A DNA stretch of 64,000 nt from Xanthomonas euvesicatoria pv. euvesicatoria (GCF_020880415.1 NZ_JAJIUJ010000011.1:1-64000); one strand, 5' to 3'; positions 11,721 through 22,333 are shown, numbered from the stretch's first letter. Numbers and translations are program-made. The notes: generated by a model not told the origin, from the letters alone.

Positions 11721-12929
11721 TTACACCCGGCCGAAGACCAGTGCCGCGTTGGTGCCACCGAAGCCGAAACTGTTGGACATCACCGTGTTCAAGGTCGCGT
11801 CCTGTGTCTGCCGCAGGATAGGAAAGCCTTCGGCACTCGGGTCGAGTTCGTCGATATGCGCCGAGCCGGCCATGAAGCCATCGCGCAGCATCAGCAGGCT
11901 GTAGATCGCCTCGTGCACGCTGGCCGCGCCCAGCGAGTGCCCGGAGAGCCCCTTGGTCGAAGACAGCGGCGGCACGTAGTCGCCGAATACCTCGCGCACC
12001 GCGCCCAGTTCGGTGACATCGCCCAACGGCGTGGACGTGCCATGCGTGTTGAGGTAATCGATCGGGCGCTGCAAGCCCTGCATGGCCATGTGCATGCAGC
12101 GCACGGCGCCTTCGCCGCTGGGCGCGACCATGTCGGCACCGTCGGAGGTCACGCCATAGCCGAGCAGTTCGGCATGGATGCGTGCGCCACGCGCGATGGC
12201 GTGTTCGTAGTCTTCCAGCACCAGCATGCCGCCGCCGCTGCCGATGACGAAGCCATCGCGCTGCGCATCGTACGGGCGCGAGGCCACGGCAGGGCGATCG
12301 TTGAAGCCGGTGGACAGCGCGCCCATCGCATCGAACATGACGCTCATGGTCCAGTGCAGTTCTTCGCCGCCACCGGCGAACATCACGTCCTGCGCGCCAT
12401 GCCGGATCAGATCTGCCGCCGCACCGATGCAATGCGCAGACGTCGCGCACGCGGCCGACAGCGAGTAGCTCAGCCCGCGTATTTTGAACGCGGTGGCCAG
12501 CGATGCGGACACCGACGAACACATCGTGCGCGGCACCATGTATGGGCCTACTTTGCGCACGCCACGGTTGCGCAGCAGATCGGCGGTTTCCACCTGCCAT
12601 TGGCTGGAGCCGCCACCGGAGCCGGCAATCACGCCGGTGCGCAGGCCGCTGACCTGCTCGGCATCCAGGCCCGCATCGGCGATCGCATCGCGCATTGCCA
12701 GGTATGCGTAGGCCGAGGCATCGCCCATGAAGCGTTTGAGCTTACGGTCGATCAGGCTGTCCAGATCCAGCGCCACCGCACCGCCGACCTGGCTCCGCAG
12801 GCCTGCTTCGGCGTGATCGGGCAGCGCGGTGATACCGGAGCGGCTCACGCGCAGTGCACTGGAGACGGTGTCCAGATCGTTGCCCAGGCATGAGGTGATG
12901 CCCATTCCGGTAATGACGACGCGACGCAT
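11721..12929 (-). CDS. fabB: 3-oxoacyl-ACP synthase I
   Basis: 402 aa. Elongating condensing enzyme of type II fatty acid synthesis, needed for unsaturated fatty acids. The catalytic triad is visible: Cys161 in [10 protein letters not shown], His in [11 protein letters not shown], His in [11 protein letters not shown], plus the C-terminal glycine-rich NSFGFGGTN. The ATG at 12929 overlaps the fabA stop (ATGA), so fabA and fabB are translationally coupled, as in other bacteria that use the anaerobic FabA/FabB route. The start was chosen at [10 protein letters not shown]; the open frame upstream is only an out-of-frame reading of fabA. Confidence 0.96.
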   Translation of the reverse strand: MRRVVITGMGITSCLGNDLDTVSSALRVSRSGITALPDHAEAGLRSQVGGAVALDLDSLIDRKLKRFMGDASAYAYLAMRDAIADAGLDAEQVSGLRTGVIAGSGGGSSQWQVETADLLRNRGVRKVGPYMVPRTMCSSVSASLATAFKIRGLSYSLSAACATSAHCIGAAADLIRHGAQDVMFAGGGEELHWTMSVMFDAMGALSTGFNDRPAVASRPYDAQRDGFVIGSGGGMLVLEDYEHAIARGARIHAELLGYGVTSDGADMVAPSGEGAVRCMHMAMQGLQRPIDYLNTHGTSTPLGDVTELGAVREVFGDYVPPLSSTKGLSGHSLGAASVHEAIYSLLMLRDGFMAGSAHIDELDPSAEGFPILRQTQDATLNTVMSNSFGFGGTNAALVFGRV

Positions 12930-13444
12930 CAGAAATTCTCCGTTGAAGTGAACATGCCCACACGCAGATCCTTGGCGGTGTAGATCTCGCGCCCATCCAC
13001 CAGCATGCGTGCATCGGTCTGCGCCATCACCAGCTTGCGGTTGATGACGCGGCTGACATCGACCTCGTAGCGCACCAGCCTGGCGCTGGGCAGCACCTGG
13101 CCGGTGAACTTGACCTCGCCGCAGCCCAACGCGCGGCCACGGCCCGGCGCGCCGATCCATGTGAGGAAAAAGCCGGTCAGTTGCCACATCGCATCCAGGC
13201 CCAGGCAGCCTGGCATCACCGGGTCGCCGATGAAGTGGCAGCCGAAGAACCACAGGTCCGGGCGGATATCCAGTTCGGCACGAATCAGCCCCTTGCCATG
13301 TGTACCGCCGGCGTCGCTGATCTCGGTGATGCGGTCGAACATCAGCATCGGATCGTTGGGCAGACGGCCGCTGTCGGGCGCAAACAATTCCCCACGCGCG
13401 CTGGCCAGCAATTGGTCGCGCGAGTACGTACTTTGACGAGTCAT
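12929..13444 (-). CDS. fabA: 3-hydroxydecanoyl-ACP dehydratase/isomerase
   Basis: 171 aa, the exact family length. Introduces the cis double bond at the C10 stage of fatty acid synthesis. Active-site His70 ([14 protein letters not shown]) and Asp84 (LGLDAMWQ) are present. An AGGA lies ten bases before the ATG. First gene of a two-gene operon with fabB. An AAACGTTT palindrome at 13513-13520, in the 346 bp divergent region towards dinB, is a possible operator for a FabR/DesT-like repressor, but I cannot assign it. Confidence 0.96.
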   Translation of the reverse strand: MTRQSTYSRDQLLASARGELFAPDSGRLPNDPMLMFDRITEISDAGGTHGKGLIRAELDIRPDLWFFGCHFIGDPVMPGCLGLDAMWQLTGFFLTWIGAPGRGRALGCGEVKFTGQVLPSARLVRYEVDVSRVINRKLVMAQTDARMLVDGREIYTAKDLRVGMFTSTENF

Positions 13445-13790
13445 GACGAACGTGTCCTGCAAGGAGCGAGAGGCGAGGCGGGGAAGGGTGCATGAGGTCG
13501 CGCGGTTCAATCAAACGTTTTATCCGTACGCATGCGTGCTGTTTTCCGCTGAGTGCGCAGTGCGCAGATGCACTGTTGCAGGCGAAGTCGCGGTGCTCGG
13601 GACCGCCGTCGGCACATACGTGGCAGGCCTGCATGGTTGGCCGTGCAGGCGCTGTCGTCGGATGCGTTACCTTGCTATTGAGTACGCGCTCGTGTTCGCT
13701 TTGCCAATCCGTGGCGATGTCTCTCGACGCAAGGGGTGAGACGGCGCTGGCTTATCATGGGCGCAGACCTGCGACAGAGAACCCCGCTTG
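13445..13790. other. Divergent intergenic region fabA/dinB
   Basis: 346 bp with no convincing gene. It must hold both promoters. Only the palindrome AAACGTTT (13513-13520) stands out. No good LexA box is visible before dinB. Confidence 0.5.
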
Positions 13791-14870
13791 ATGCGCAAGA
13801 TCGTGCACGTGGACATGGATGCGTTCTACGCGTCCGTGGAGCAGCGTGACGATCCGGGCCTGCGCGGCAAGCCGGTAGTGGTGGCCTGGCGCGGCGCGCG
13901 CTCGGTGGTGTGCGCGGCCTCCTACGAAGCGCGGACCTTCGGTATTCGCTCGGCGATGCCGGCCGTGCGTGCCGAGCGCCTGTGCCCGGACGCGATCTTC
14001 GTGCCGCCGGATTTTGCGCGCTACAAGGCGGTGTCGCGGCAAGTACGCGAGATTTTCCATCGTCATACCGACTTGGTGGAGCCGTTGTCGCTGGACGAGG
14101 CCTATCTGGACGTCACGCACGCCAAAACCGGCATGCAGTTGGCCACCGAGGTCGCGCAGTTGATCCGTACGCAGATCCGCGAGGAAACCCAGCTCACCGC
14201 ATCGGCCGGCATCGCGCCGAACAAGTTCCTGGCCAAGATTGCGTCGGATTGGCGCAAACCCGATGGCCAGTTCGTGATTGCGCCCAGCCGCGTGGATGCA
14301 TTTTTGCTGCCGCTCAAGGTCAATCGCATTCCCGGCGTAGGCAAGGTGATGGATGGCAAGTTGGCGGCGCTGGGCATCGTCACTGTGGCCGATCTGCGCC
14401 AGCGGCCATTGGAGGAACTGCAGGCGCATTTCGGCAGTTTCGGTCAGAGCCTGTATCGCCGCGCGCGCGGCATCGACGAGCGCCCGGTCGAGCCGGATCA
14501 GGAAGTGCAATCGGTCTCCTCGGAAGACACCTTCAGCGAAGATCTGGCGCTTGATGCACTGGACCCGCACATCCTGCGGCTGGCCGAAAAGACCTGGCTC
14601 GCCACGCGCCGCACCGAACGCATCGGGCGCACGGTCGTGCTGAAATTGAAGACCTCGAATTTTCGCATCCTGACGCGCTCCTACACGCCCGAGCAGCCGC
14701 CTACCTCGCAGGAGGCGCTGGCGCAGATTGCCCTGGCATTGACCCGCCGCGTGGAGCTGCCCACGCAGACGCGCTATCGCCTGGTCGGTGTGGGCCTGAG
14801 CGGTTTCAGCGATGTCGAAGATGGCGCCGTGCAGGGGCAGTTGTTCGGCCAGATGCCGCCGTTGGAGTGA
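13791..14870 (+). CDS. dinB: DNA polymerase IV (Y family)
   Basis: 359 aa from the ATG at 13791; a TTG directly before it is the less likely start. Error-prone translesion polymerase. Catalytic acidic residues are in VHVDMDAFYASVEQ (Asp8, Asp10) and SLDEAYLDVT. The helix-hairpin-helix thumb is visible as NRIPGVGKVMDGKLAALGI, and the little-finger domain runs to about residue 345. The protein ends at GQLFGQMPPLE without an obvious QLxLF beta-clamp motif; QLFGQM may be a weak version. The SOS box could not be confirmed. Confidence 0.95.
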   Translation: MRKIVHVDMDAFYASVEQRDDPGLRGKPVVVAWRGARSVVCAASYEARTFGIRSAMPAVRAERLCPDAIFVPPDFARYKAVSRQVREIFHRHTDLVEPLSLDEAYLDVTHAKTGMQLATEVAQLIRTQIREETQLTASAGIAPNKFLAKIASDWRKPDGQFVIAPSRVDAFLLPLKVNRIPGVGKVMDGKLAALGIVTVADLRQRPLEELQAHFGSFGQSLYRRARGIDERPVEPDQEVQSVSSEDTFSEDLALDALDPHILRLAEKTWLATRRTERIGRTVVLKLKTSNFRILTRSYTPEQPPTSQEALAQIALALTRRVELPTQTRYRLVGVGLSGFSDVEDGAVQGQLFGQMPPLE

Positions 14871-15012
14871 GCGGCGCGGGCTGCATTGCGTCTCGCATGC
14901 GGCGATGACTGCATCTAACGCAGGTGGCGAGCAATCCACGGTGCTTGGCAGTGACACGCGCTGAATCTTGCACTGCGTACACTGCGGCTCTCCCACGCAC
15001 GAGGCCGTCCGA

Positions 15013-15663
15013 ATGTTTCCGTATCCGCTGGTGATCTTCGACCTGGATGGCACGCTGGTGGACAGCGCACCCAATATCGCCGAGGCTCTCAACGGCACAT
15101 TGCAGGAGCTGGGGCTACAGCAGTTCAGCCAAGCCACGATCCGCAGCTGGATCGGCGAAGGCGTCAAGGTATTGCTTGCCACCGCATTGCGCGAAGCCGG
15201 CAGCACGCGCGATGCCGATGCCGAAATGCCGGTGATGATGCGCCATTACGAGGCGAGCCTGCTGCACGACCCGCAGTTGTACCCGGGCGTTGCCGAGGCG
15301 CTGGCCGGCCTGCGCGATGCGGGCGCCACGCTGGCCTTGTGCACCAACAAGCCTGCGCGTTTTATCGCGCCGTTGCTGGAGCATCTGGGTATCGCCGCGC
15401 ATTTCAGCCGTGTGCTCGGGGGCGATTCGTTGCCACAGCGCAAGCCCGACCCGGCACCGCTGCTGCAGCTTGCCAGTCACTTTCAACGCAGCCCGCAACA
15501 GTGTTTGATGGTTGGCGATTCGGCCACCGATGCCGCCGCCGCAAACGCCGCGAACATGCCGCTGGCGATGGTGCGTTACGGCTACCTGCGCGGTTTCGAT
15601 GTGCAGCGCGCCGGTGCCGTGGCCATCGTCGACGACATGCGTGAACTGCTCGCGTTGCGCTGA
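15013..15663 (+). CDS. gph: Phosphoglycolate phosphatase (HAD family)
   Basis: 216 aa. HAD motif I FDLDGTLVDS at residues 8-17, motif II in LCTNKP, motif III Lys in PQRKPDPAPL and motif IV GDSATDAAAA. A helical cap of subfamily IA lies between motifs I and II. Removes phosphate from 2-phosphoglycolate formed during DNA end repair. In other proteobacteria gph often sits with ubiG; here it stands alone between dinB and a convergent gene pair, so neighbouring HAD activities cannot be excluded. Confidence 0.88.
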   Translation: MFPYPLVIFDLDGTLVDSAPNIAEALNGTLQELGLQQFSQATIRSWIGEGVKVLLATALREAGSTRDADAEMPVMMRHYEASLLHDPQLYPGVAEALAGLRDAGATLALCTNKPARFIAPLLEHLGIAAHFSRVLGGDSLPQRKPDPAPLLQLASHFQRSPQQCLMVGDSATDAAAANAANMPLAMVRYGYLRGFDVQRAGAVAIVDDMRELLALR

Positions 15664-15956
15664 CCTGCGCGCGCACCACGGATCGACCGATGCGGCGGCG
15701 TGCGTTACGGCCGCAGGCCCAAGCTCGGGCGTCTGCGCTGAAGCGGGAGATTGTGCAACAGCGACCTGTGCCGCTGAGCAGCCAGCACCCAAGACACGGT
15801 GGTGAGCCATGCATGCCGACCGGTGCGTGTCGTCGCAGGACCTTGCGCTTCAGGCTCTGAAACGGGCCATGCGTAGTGCGACGCGAGGCTGCATGCATGA
15901 GCGCGCGTATGGGCCAGCTGCATCGATCAGCCGATTGCCGGGCGCTGCCGGCCGAT

Positions 15957-16355
15957 TCAATCCTCGCCTGCTCGCTCTGCATCCGCAGCGTCGTAAAGGT
16001 CGGTTGCCGTATCCGCGTCGCCGTGCGTATCGTCGTTGTCGGCGCGCACATAGTGCACGGTTTCCACCGGACCGCCGACGGCACGGCCGCGCACCGGCAG
16101 CAGCGCGCTGGCCGCTTCATATTCAGCGAGCAAGGCATGCCGGCGCGCTTCGGGCACGTCCTGCCAATGGCAATCGGCCAACGCGCCTTCCAACGAATAC
16201 AGCAGGTTGAGGCTGGGCTTGAAGCCCGCGCGGCGCACCTTGACGAATGCGCCCACCGCACCCACCGCTTGCAGGTCCTGCTGCGTGCGCAGCCCGACCT
16301 GGCGCAGCCATGCCGCGCTTTTGGGCCCGATGTTGCGCATCCGCTCGGTGGTCAC
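15957..16355 (-). CDS. TfoX C-terminal domain protein
   Basis: 132 aa. Only the TfoX/Sxy C-terminal helix-hairpin-helix-like domain is present: RNIGPKSAAWLRQVGLRTQQDL, then LNLLYSLEGALADCHWQDVP. The N-terminal TfoX domain of competence regulators is missing. The last 40 residues are acidic and probably disordered. The start overlaps the stop of the upstream sulfoxide reductase gene by 4 bp, so the two are coupled. A role in competence is not established for such short proteins. Confidence 0.8.
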   Translation of the reverse strand: MTTERMRNIGPKSAAWLRQVGLRTQQDLQAVGAVGAFVKVRRAGFKPSLNLLYSLEGALADCHWQDVPEARRHALLAEYEAASALLPVRGRAVGGPVETVHYVRADNDDTHGDADTATDLYDAADAERAGED

Positions 16356-16834
16356 GCCAGCGCGTCTACGAAGAGTTGCGCAATGGCTTCCAGGCCACGT
16401 TGATCGTCGGCATCGAAGCGGTCCAGCTCCGGGCTATCCAGGTCCAGCACGCCGATCAGCGCATCGCCTTTGACCAGTGGAATCACCAGCTCCGAGCGCG
16501 ATGCCGAATCGCAGGCAATATGCCCGGGGAACGCGTCCACATCGGCAATGCGCTGGCTCTGCCGGGTACTGGCGGCCGCACCGCACACGCCCTTGTCCAG
16601 CGGGATGCGCACGCACGCCGGCAGGCCCTGGAACGGCCCCACCACCAGCTCGCGGCCGTCGTAGAAGTAGAAGCCGGCCCAGTTGAGCGACGGCAACGAA
16701 TGGAAGATCAGCGCGGCCAGATTGGCGGCATTGGCGATCCGGTCCGGCTCGCCGTGCACCAGTGCCTGGGCCTGGGCGGTGAGCTGGGCATATTGTTCCG
16801 GCTTGCTGCCGGTCAGCGAAGAGGTGGCGAACAT
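16352..16834 (-). CDS. msrC: Free methionine-(R)-sulfoxide reductase (GAF domain)
   Basis: 160 aa from the ATG at 16834; a TTG two codons upstream is less likely. A single GAF domain with the three redox cysteines of the fRMsr family in their usual spacing: LPACVRI, DKGVCGAAA and GHIACDSAS. Reduces free Met-R-sulfoxide using thioredoxin. NWAGFYFYDG and the acidic VLDLDSPELDRFD segment are also family hallmarks. First gene of a two-gene operon with the TfoX-C protein, divergent from bioD across 230 bp. Confidence 0.92.
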   Translation of the reverse strand: MFATSSLTGSKPEQYAQLTAQAQALVHGEPDRIANAANLAALIFHSLPSLNWAGFYFYDGRELVVGPFQGLPACVRIPLDKGVCGAAASTRQSQRIADVDAFPGHIACDSASRSELVIPLVKGDALIGVLDLDSPELDRFDADDQRGLEAIAQLFVDALA

Positions 16835-17064
16835 CGGCAAAGTTTAGCAGTGGCCGTCTTGCAGCGTGGTTGCGATCGGGCAAGGAACGCGCAGGAGCTT
16901 TCCAGCACTGAATCGCGATCATTGGCCAAGGCAGCCAGGGGCCCGCACATGGGCAATGTGGCTTCGCAGGCAAACGACACCAACTGTCCTCAGCCGCACG
17001 TGCAGCGCGCACGGTATGCTGCGCGCCCTCACGGCAATGGCGGCGCGGCCGCAGGATCAGGCGT

Positions 17065-17739
17065 ATGCAGCATCCAGCTTTTTATGTCACCGGCACCGAT
17101 ACCGGCATCGGCAAGACCATGGGAAGCACCGCGCTGTTGCACGCCTTGCGCGCACGCGGCCATCGCGCCGTCGGCATGAAGCCGGTGGCCAGCGGCTGCG
17201 AGCACACGCCGCAGGGTTGGCGTAACGAAGACGCGCTGGCGCTGCAGGCGGCCAGCGATCCGCAGCCGGACTACGCCACGCTCAATCCCTACGCCTTGCC
17301 GGCGCCGCTGGCACCGGAACTGGCGGCGGCCGATGTCGGCGTAACGCTGGCGCTGGAGCCCATCGCACACGCGTTCGCGCAATTGCTCACGCAGGCCGAG
17401 GTGGTGGTGGTGGAAGGGGTGGGCGGGTGGGCCGCGCCGCTGAGCGCGACCCTGGACCAAGCCGATCTGGTGCGCGCCTTGCAGCTGCCGGTGGTGCTGG
17501 TGGTCGGCGTGCGGCTGGGCTGCATCAACCACGCGCGGCTCACTGCTGCGGCCATCGCCGCCGATGGGCTGCAGTGCATCGGGTGGATCGCCAATGAAAT
17601 CGATCCGCAGATGGAGCGCATCGAAGAGAACATCGGCATGCTGCGCCAGCGCCTGGCGATGCCGTGCTGGGGCCGGATCCCGTGGCGGCCGGGCGCCGAC
17701 GCTGCCGCCCAGGCACACGGGCTGCAGTTGCCGCGCTAG
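17065..17739 (+). CDS. bioD: Dethiobiotin synthetase
   Basis: 224 aa. ATP-dependent carboxylation of 7,8-diaminopelargonate, the penultimate step of biotin synthesis. P-loop GTDTGIGKT at residues 10-18 (Lys17), substrate-binding MKPVASGC, and EGVGGWAAPLS for the second nucleotide loop. Full length. The ATG at 17065 follows an AGGA. It stands apart from other biotin genes within the window. Confidence 0.95.
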   Translation: MQHPAFYVTGTDTGIGKTMGSTALLHALRARGHRAVGMKPVASGCEHTPQGWRNEDALALQAASDPQPDYATLNPYALPAPLAPELAAADVGVTLALEPIAHAFAQLLTQAEVVVVEGVGGWAAPLSATLDQADLVRALQLPVVLVVGVRLGCINHARLTAAAIAADGLQCIGWIANEIDPQMERIEENIGMLRQRLAMPCWGRIPWRPGADAAAQAHGLQLPR

Positions 17740-17764
17740 CTGGCACGGCGCGCTCGCGCGGGCA

Positions 17765-17800
17765 ATAAAAAAGCCCGACAGAGGGAGGGATCTGTCGGGC
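17765..17800 (-). terminator. Rho-independent terminator of the phasin gene
   Basis: Perfect 10 bp stem GCCCGACAGA/TCTGTCGGGC (17773-17782 and 17791-17800) with an 8 base loop. Read on the minus strand it is followed by TTTTTTATT. It lies 52 bp after the phasin stop; bioD ends 25 bp away on the other strand, so it separates two convergent genes. Confidence 0.85.
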
Positions 17801-17851
17801 CGGATTGCACGGGGGGAGGGACCCATGCAAAGACGCTGAATTTATTGGCGC

Positions 17852-18187
17852 TTACTTACGCCGGGTCTTGCCTGATGCGCCGGCCTGGTCGCTGCCGTTT
17901 TCGAACTGCTGCTTGGCAAACTGCCCAAGCTCGCTGGACATCTTCAATCCCAGCCCGACCACTTCCTGATTGACCGAGGCCAGGCGTTCCAGGTTGTCGC
18001 GCGCAACCTGCAAGCCTTTCGGCCAGAGCGTCTGGTAGGCGCCCAGATCGCGCGCCTGCGCAAACTCGCCGAAGAAGCTGCTGGTCGCGTTGACGTTGCG
18101 TTCCAGTGTCTCCAAGGCCAACTGGTTGGCACGTGCTGCGACAGACGCGAACTGATTGGTGAAGCTGTTTTCGAACTGCGCCGACAT
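17852..18187 (-). CDS. Phasin family protein
   Basis: 111 aa from the ATG at 18187, which has AAGGGG in the right position. Nearly all alpha-helical and amphipathic, with phasin_2 features: FENSFTNQFASVAARANQLA, NLERLASVNQEVVGLGLKMS, and a basic tail KTRRK. Such proteins coat polyhydroxyalkanoate granules or act as small surface-active helical proteins; no PHA synthase gene is in this window. Monocistronic, with its own terminator and TGC-rich dyads upstream. Confidence 0.85.
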   Translation of the reverse strand: MSAQFENSFTNQFASVAARANQLALETLERNVNATSSFFGEFAQARDLGAYQTLWPKGLQVARDNLERLASVNQEVVGLGLKMSSELGQFAKQQFENGSDQAGASGKTRRK

Positions 18188-18241
18188 TGCGAACCCCTTG
18201 GGGAAAGCCGTGACCGTTTGTTGCGTTGCAGCATACGCCGA

Positions 18242-18259
18242 TGTTGCTGCGATGCAACA
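18242..18259. promoter_or_regulatory. TGC-rich dyad upstream of the phasin gene
   Basis: TGTTGC-N6-GCAACA is a perfect dyad 55 bp upstream of the phasin ATG. Further TTGC/GCA units lie between it and the gene (18215-18235). PhaR-type repressors of phasin genes bind TGC-rich dyads in other bacteria, so this is a candidate operator. Confidence 0.4.
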
Positions 18260-18330
18260 CGTTTCCTGAAGATTTTCCAAACGTGCGTAGAAGCGCTTTA
18301 ACATCAATAGCTTAGCTGGCCGCTCAGATG

Positions 18331-18354
18331 AGAAAAGCCGCCAGCTGGCGGCTT
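18331..18354 (-). terminator. Terminator of queD
   Basis: AAGCCGCCAGCTGGCGGCTT (18335-18354) is a perfect 20 bp palindrome. On the minus strand it runs into TTTTCTC. It lies 24 bp after the queD stop codon. Confidence 0.75.
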
Positions 18355-18378
18355 CAGGTCACCCCACTGCGCTGCCGC

Positions 18379-18732
18379 TCAGCCGCGATAGCGACAGCCG
18401 GAGGTGCAGGTCTCGTGCACCACGATCTCGCTCAGCTGCGGCAGCGCCGGCTTGAGCTGCTGCCAGATCCAGATCGCCAGGCGTTCGCTGGTGGGGTTTT
18501 CCAACCCTTCGATGTCGTTGAGGTAATGGTGGTCCAGGCGGTCGTAGATCGGCTGGAAAGCCGCCTTGATGTCGCCGAAATCCATGATCCAGCCGGTCTC
18601 GGCGCCGGGTTCGCCGCTGACATGCAGCTCGACGCGAAACGAATGGCCGTGCAGGCGCGCGCATTTATGCCCAGGCGGCACGTTGGGAAGCCGGTGCGCG
18701 GCTTCCAGGGTGAAGACCTTGAAGATGTCCAT
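18379..18732 (-). CDS. queD: 6-carboxytetrahydropterin synthase
   Basis: 117 aa from the ATG at 18732 ([15 protein letters not shown]). Makes 6-carboxytetrahydropterin from dihydroneopterin triphosphate in the queuosine/7-deazaguanine pathway. Zn ligands His13, His28 and His30, and nucleophile Cys24 ([10 protein letters not shown]), are all present, as are [15 protein letters not shown] and the C-terminal HETCTSGC. Located between hairpins, downstream of rhlE on the same strand with 135 bp between. Confidence 0.94.
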   Translation of the reverse strand: MDIFKVFTLEAAHRLPNVPPGHKCARLHGHSFRVELHVSGEPGAETGWIMDFGDIKAAFQPIYDRLDHHYLNDIEGLENPTSERLAIWIWQQLKPALPQLSEIVVHETCTSGCRYRG

Positions 18733-18820
18733 GATGGTGGTTCGGCAAGCAGGAAGAGGGAGGGATGCGTGACTGCACAGGGCAGGATCCCGCAAGAGAC
18801 CGGGCAGGCCGGGACGGACA

Positions 18821-18849
18821 GAACAAGGGCCGCATCGCGGCCCTTGTTC
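18821..18849 (-). terminator. Hairpin after rhlE
   Basis: Perfect 13 bp stem GAACAAGGGCCGC/GCGGCCCTTGTTC with a 3 base loop, 19 bp downstream of the rhlE stop and 89 bp before queD. There is no clean T run, so the terminator call rests on the stem. Confidence 0.5.
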
Positions 18850-18867
18850 TTAGCGCATGCCCAGCGC

Positions 18868-20256
<1,389 letters not shown>

Positions 20257-20633
20257 CAGGAAGCTCCAAGTAAAGCGTCGCCGCCAAGCCAAGCCCGGAG
20301 CGCAAACGCATTGCAGATGCAAGAAGGTGAGGCTCGGAGCGTTCCCGTGAACCGCGCTGCGAGATGGTGGATCAACCCGATCAAGGAGCGATGGGTTTGT
20401 CGGCACCACGAAAGGCGTCGGGTGGGGCGGGCGAGCGGATCGATCGATCCTGGCCTCGCCGGCTGTCCCTAAGGGAAACGGACGGCCGCATGCAGACCCG
20501 GCAAGTGTACTCGCGTTTGGCGCGCTGCACAAAATCGCGGTTTCGCGGTTGTGGTCACGGTCAGTTGTTTCAGGTGCAACCAGTAGTGCGGCAGGCCGTA
20601 CAATCGTCCGATCAGCCACAGCACAGGATGGTC
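20257..20633. other. Divergent intergenic region rhlE/fumarylacetoacetase
   Basis: 377 bp with no convincing gene. A TACAAT at 20599-20604 is a plausible -10 for the rightward gene; no matching -35 is obvious. Confidence 0.4.
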
Positions 20634-21623
20634 ATGAAGCTAGGTTCCCTGAAGGAAGGCGGTCGCGACGGCAGCCTGATCGTGGTTTCGCGCGACCTGC
20701 GCACCGCCGTGCGCGCCACCGGCATCGCGCCCACGCTGCAGCGCGCGCTGGAGGACTGGAGCAATGTGGCGCCGCGCCTGAATGCCTTGTCGGCCTCGCT
20801 CAACGATGGCAGCGCCGACGGCGTGTTCGATCTGGATGTGCAGGCCTTGGCCGCCCCCTTGCCGCGCGCCTACGAGTTCGTCGACGGCAGTGCCTACCTG
20901 CCGCATGTGGAGCGGGTGCGCCGCGCACGCAATGCCGAAGTGCCGGAAAGCTTCTACACCGACCCGCTGATGTACCAGGCCACCAGCGCCGGCTTCTATG
21001 GCCCGCGCGATGCCATCAAGGTGATCAGCGAGGACTACGGCATCGACCTGGAGGCGGAGATTGTGGTCATCACCGACGACGTGCCGATGGGCGCCTCGCC
21101 CGAGCAGGCGGCCGCGCATATCCAGTTGGTGGGCCTGGTCAACGATGTCTCGCTGCGCAACCTGATTCCGGCCGAGCTCGCCAAGGGCTTTGGTTTCGTG
21201 CAATCCAAGCCGCGTTCGGCGCTGTCGCCGGTGTTCGTCACCCCCGACGAGCTGGACGATGCCTGGCGCGACAACAAGGTGCATCTTCCGCTGGTCACGC
21301 ACGTCAACGGCGCCTGGTTCGGCGCGCCCGAAGCCGGCAACGACATGCAGTTCGACTTCGCCCAACTGATCGCCCACGCCGCCAAGACCCGTCCGCTGTC
21401 GGCCGGCACCATCGTGGGCTCGGGCACCATCGCCAACCAGGACACCGCCTTGGGCGCCTCGTGTTTTGCCGAGCAACGCGTGGTCGAGACGCTGCGCGAC
21501 GGCAAGCCCAGCATGCCGTTCATGGCGTTCGGGGACATGGTGCGGATCGAGATGTTCGATGCCAGTGGCGCCAGCATCTTCGGTGCGATCGAACAGCGCG
21601 TCGAGCGGCAGCCGCTGCCATGA
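20634..21623 (+). CDS. Fumarylacetoacetate hydrolase family protein
   Basis: 329 aa from the ATG at 20634; AGGA five bases upstream favours it over the ATG at 20628. Last step of tyrosine/homogentisate breakdown: fumarylacetoacetate to fumarate and acetoacetate. It has the N-terminal domain of the bacterial family (MKLGSLKEGGRDG) and the FAH core with metal ligands in DLEAEIVVI and LVNDVSLRN, plus GTIVGSGTIANQD and GDMVRIEM. The maleylacetoacetate isomerase gene follows 31 bp downstream, which supports the pathway assignment. Confidence 0.9.
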   Translation: MKLGSLKEGGRDGSLIVVSRDLRTAVRATGIAPTLQRALEDWSNVAPRLNALSASLNDGSADGVFDLDVQALAAPLPRAYEFVDGSAYLPHVERVRRARNAEVPESFYTDPLMYQATSAGFYGPRDAIKVISEDYGIDLEAEIVVITDDVPMGASPEQAAAHIQLVGLVNDVSLRNLIPAELAKGFGFVQSKPRSALSPVFVTPDELDDAWRDNKVHLPLVTHVNGAWFGAPEAGNDMQFDFAQLIAHAAKTRPLSAGTIVGSGTIANQDTALGASCFAEQRVVETLRDGKPSMPFMAFGDMVRIEMFDASGASIFGAIEQRVERQPLP

Positions 21624-21654
21624 CCTGCGGCGCAGCGACGACAGGCGGTCGCGT

Positions 21655-22317
21655 ATGAGCGCGGCCCTGGAGCTGTTTTCGTACTGGCGCTCCAGCGCGG
21701 CGTATCGCGTGCGCATCGGTCTTGGGCTGAAGGTGCTGGATTACATCGCCCGCCCGGTGCATCTGGTGCGCGATGGGGGCGAGCAGCACGCGCCGGCCTA
21801 TGCGCAACTCAATCCGCAGGAACTGGTGCCGACGTTGCGGCATGGCGATGTGGTCATCACGCAGTCGCTGGCGATTCTGGAGTATCTGGAAGAGGCATTC
21901 GCGCGCACCACGGCGCTGCTGCCGCGCGCGCCTGCCGAACGCGCCCGGGTGCGCGCACTGGCGCAGCTCATCGCCTGTGACGTGCACCCGCTCAACAACC
22001 TGCGCGTCATGCAGGTGCTGGAGCGCGAGTTCGCGCTGGAGGGCGCACAACGCCAGCAGTGGACACGGCACTGGATGGAGCGGGGCTTTGCGGCACTGGA
22101 AACGCAGCTGGCGCGCGATGCGCAGACCGGGTGCTTCTGCCACGGCGATGCACCGGGCCTGGCCGATTGCGTGCTGATCCCGCAGCTCTACAACGCGCAC
22201 CGGTTCGAGGTCGATCTGGCGCCGTATCCGACCCTGCGGCGCATCGAGCAGGCCTGCCTGCAGTTACCGGCCTTCGACGCGGCGCGCCCGGAGATGCAGG
22301 CCGACGCGGTGGGCTGA
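21655..22317 (+). CDS. maiA: Maleylacetoacetate isomerase (zeta-class GST)
   Basis: 220 aa. Glutathione-dependent cis-trans isomerisation of maleylacetoacetate. N-terminal thioredoxin fold with the zeta motif SYWRSSAAYRVRIGL (catalytic Ser region) and QELVPTLRHGD, then QSLAILEYLEE for glutathione binding. The C-terminal helical domain contains DVHPLNNLRVMQ. Directly downstream of the fumarylacetoacetate hydrolase gene, so the pair forms the end of the tyrosine catabolic pathway. Confidence 0.94.
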   Translation: MSAALELFSYWRSSAAYRVRIGLGLKVLDYIARPVHLVRDGGEQHAPAYAQLNPQELVPTLRHGDVVITQSLAILEYLEEAFARTTALLPRAPAERARVRALAQLIACDVHPLNNLRVMQVLEREFALEGAQRQQWTRHWMERGFAALETQLARDAQTGCFCHGDAPGLADCVLIPQLYNAHRFEVDLAPYPTLRRIEQACLQLPAFDAARPEMQADAVG

Positions 22318-22333
22318 GGGCAGGCTGTCACAG

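Noticed and set aside
13513-13520. AAACGTTT as a firm FabR/DesT operator
   Set aside because: An 8 bp palindrome is too short to assign to a regulator; kept only as a remark under fabA.
12929-13634. A leftward frame joining fabB with upstream sequence into one 637-codon protein
   Set aside because: The upstream part is fabA read out of frame. The [10 protein letters not shown] start overlaps the fabA stop in a normal ATGA junction.
13755-15206. 483-codon leftward frame opposite dinB
   Set aside because: Shadow of dinB; no family motifs.
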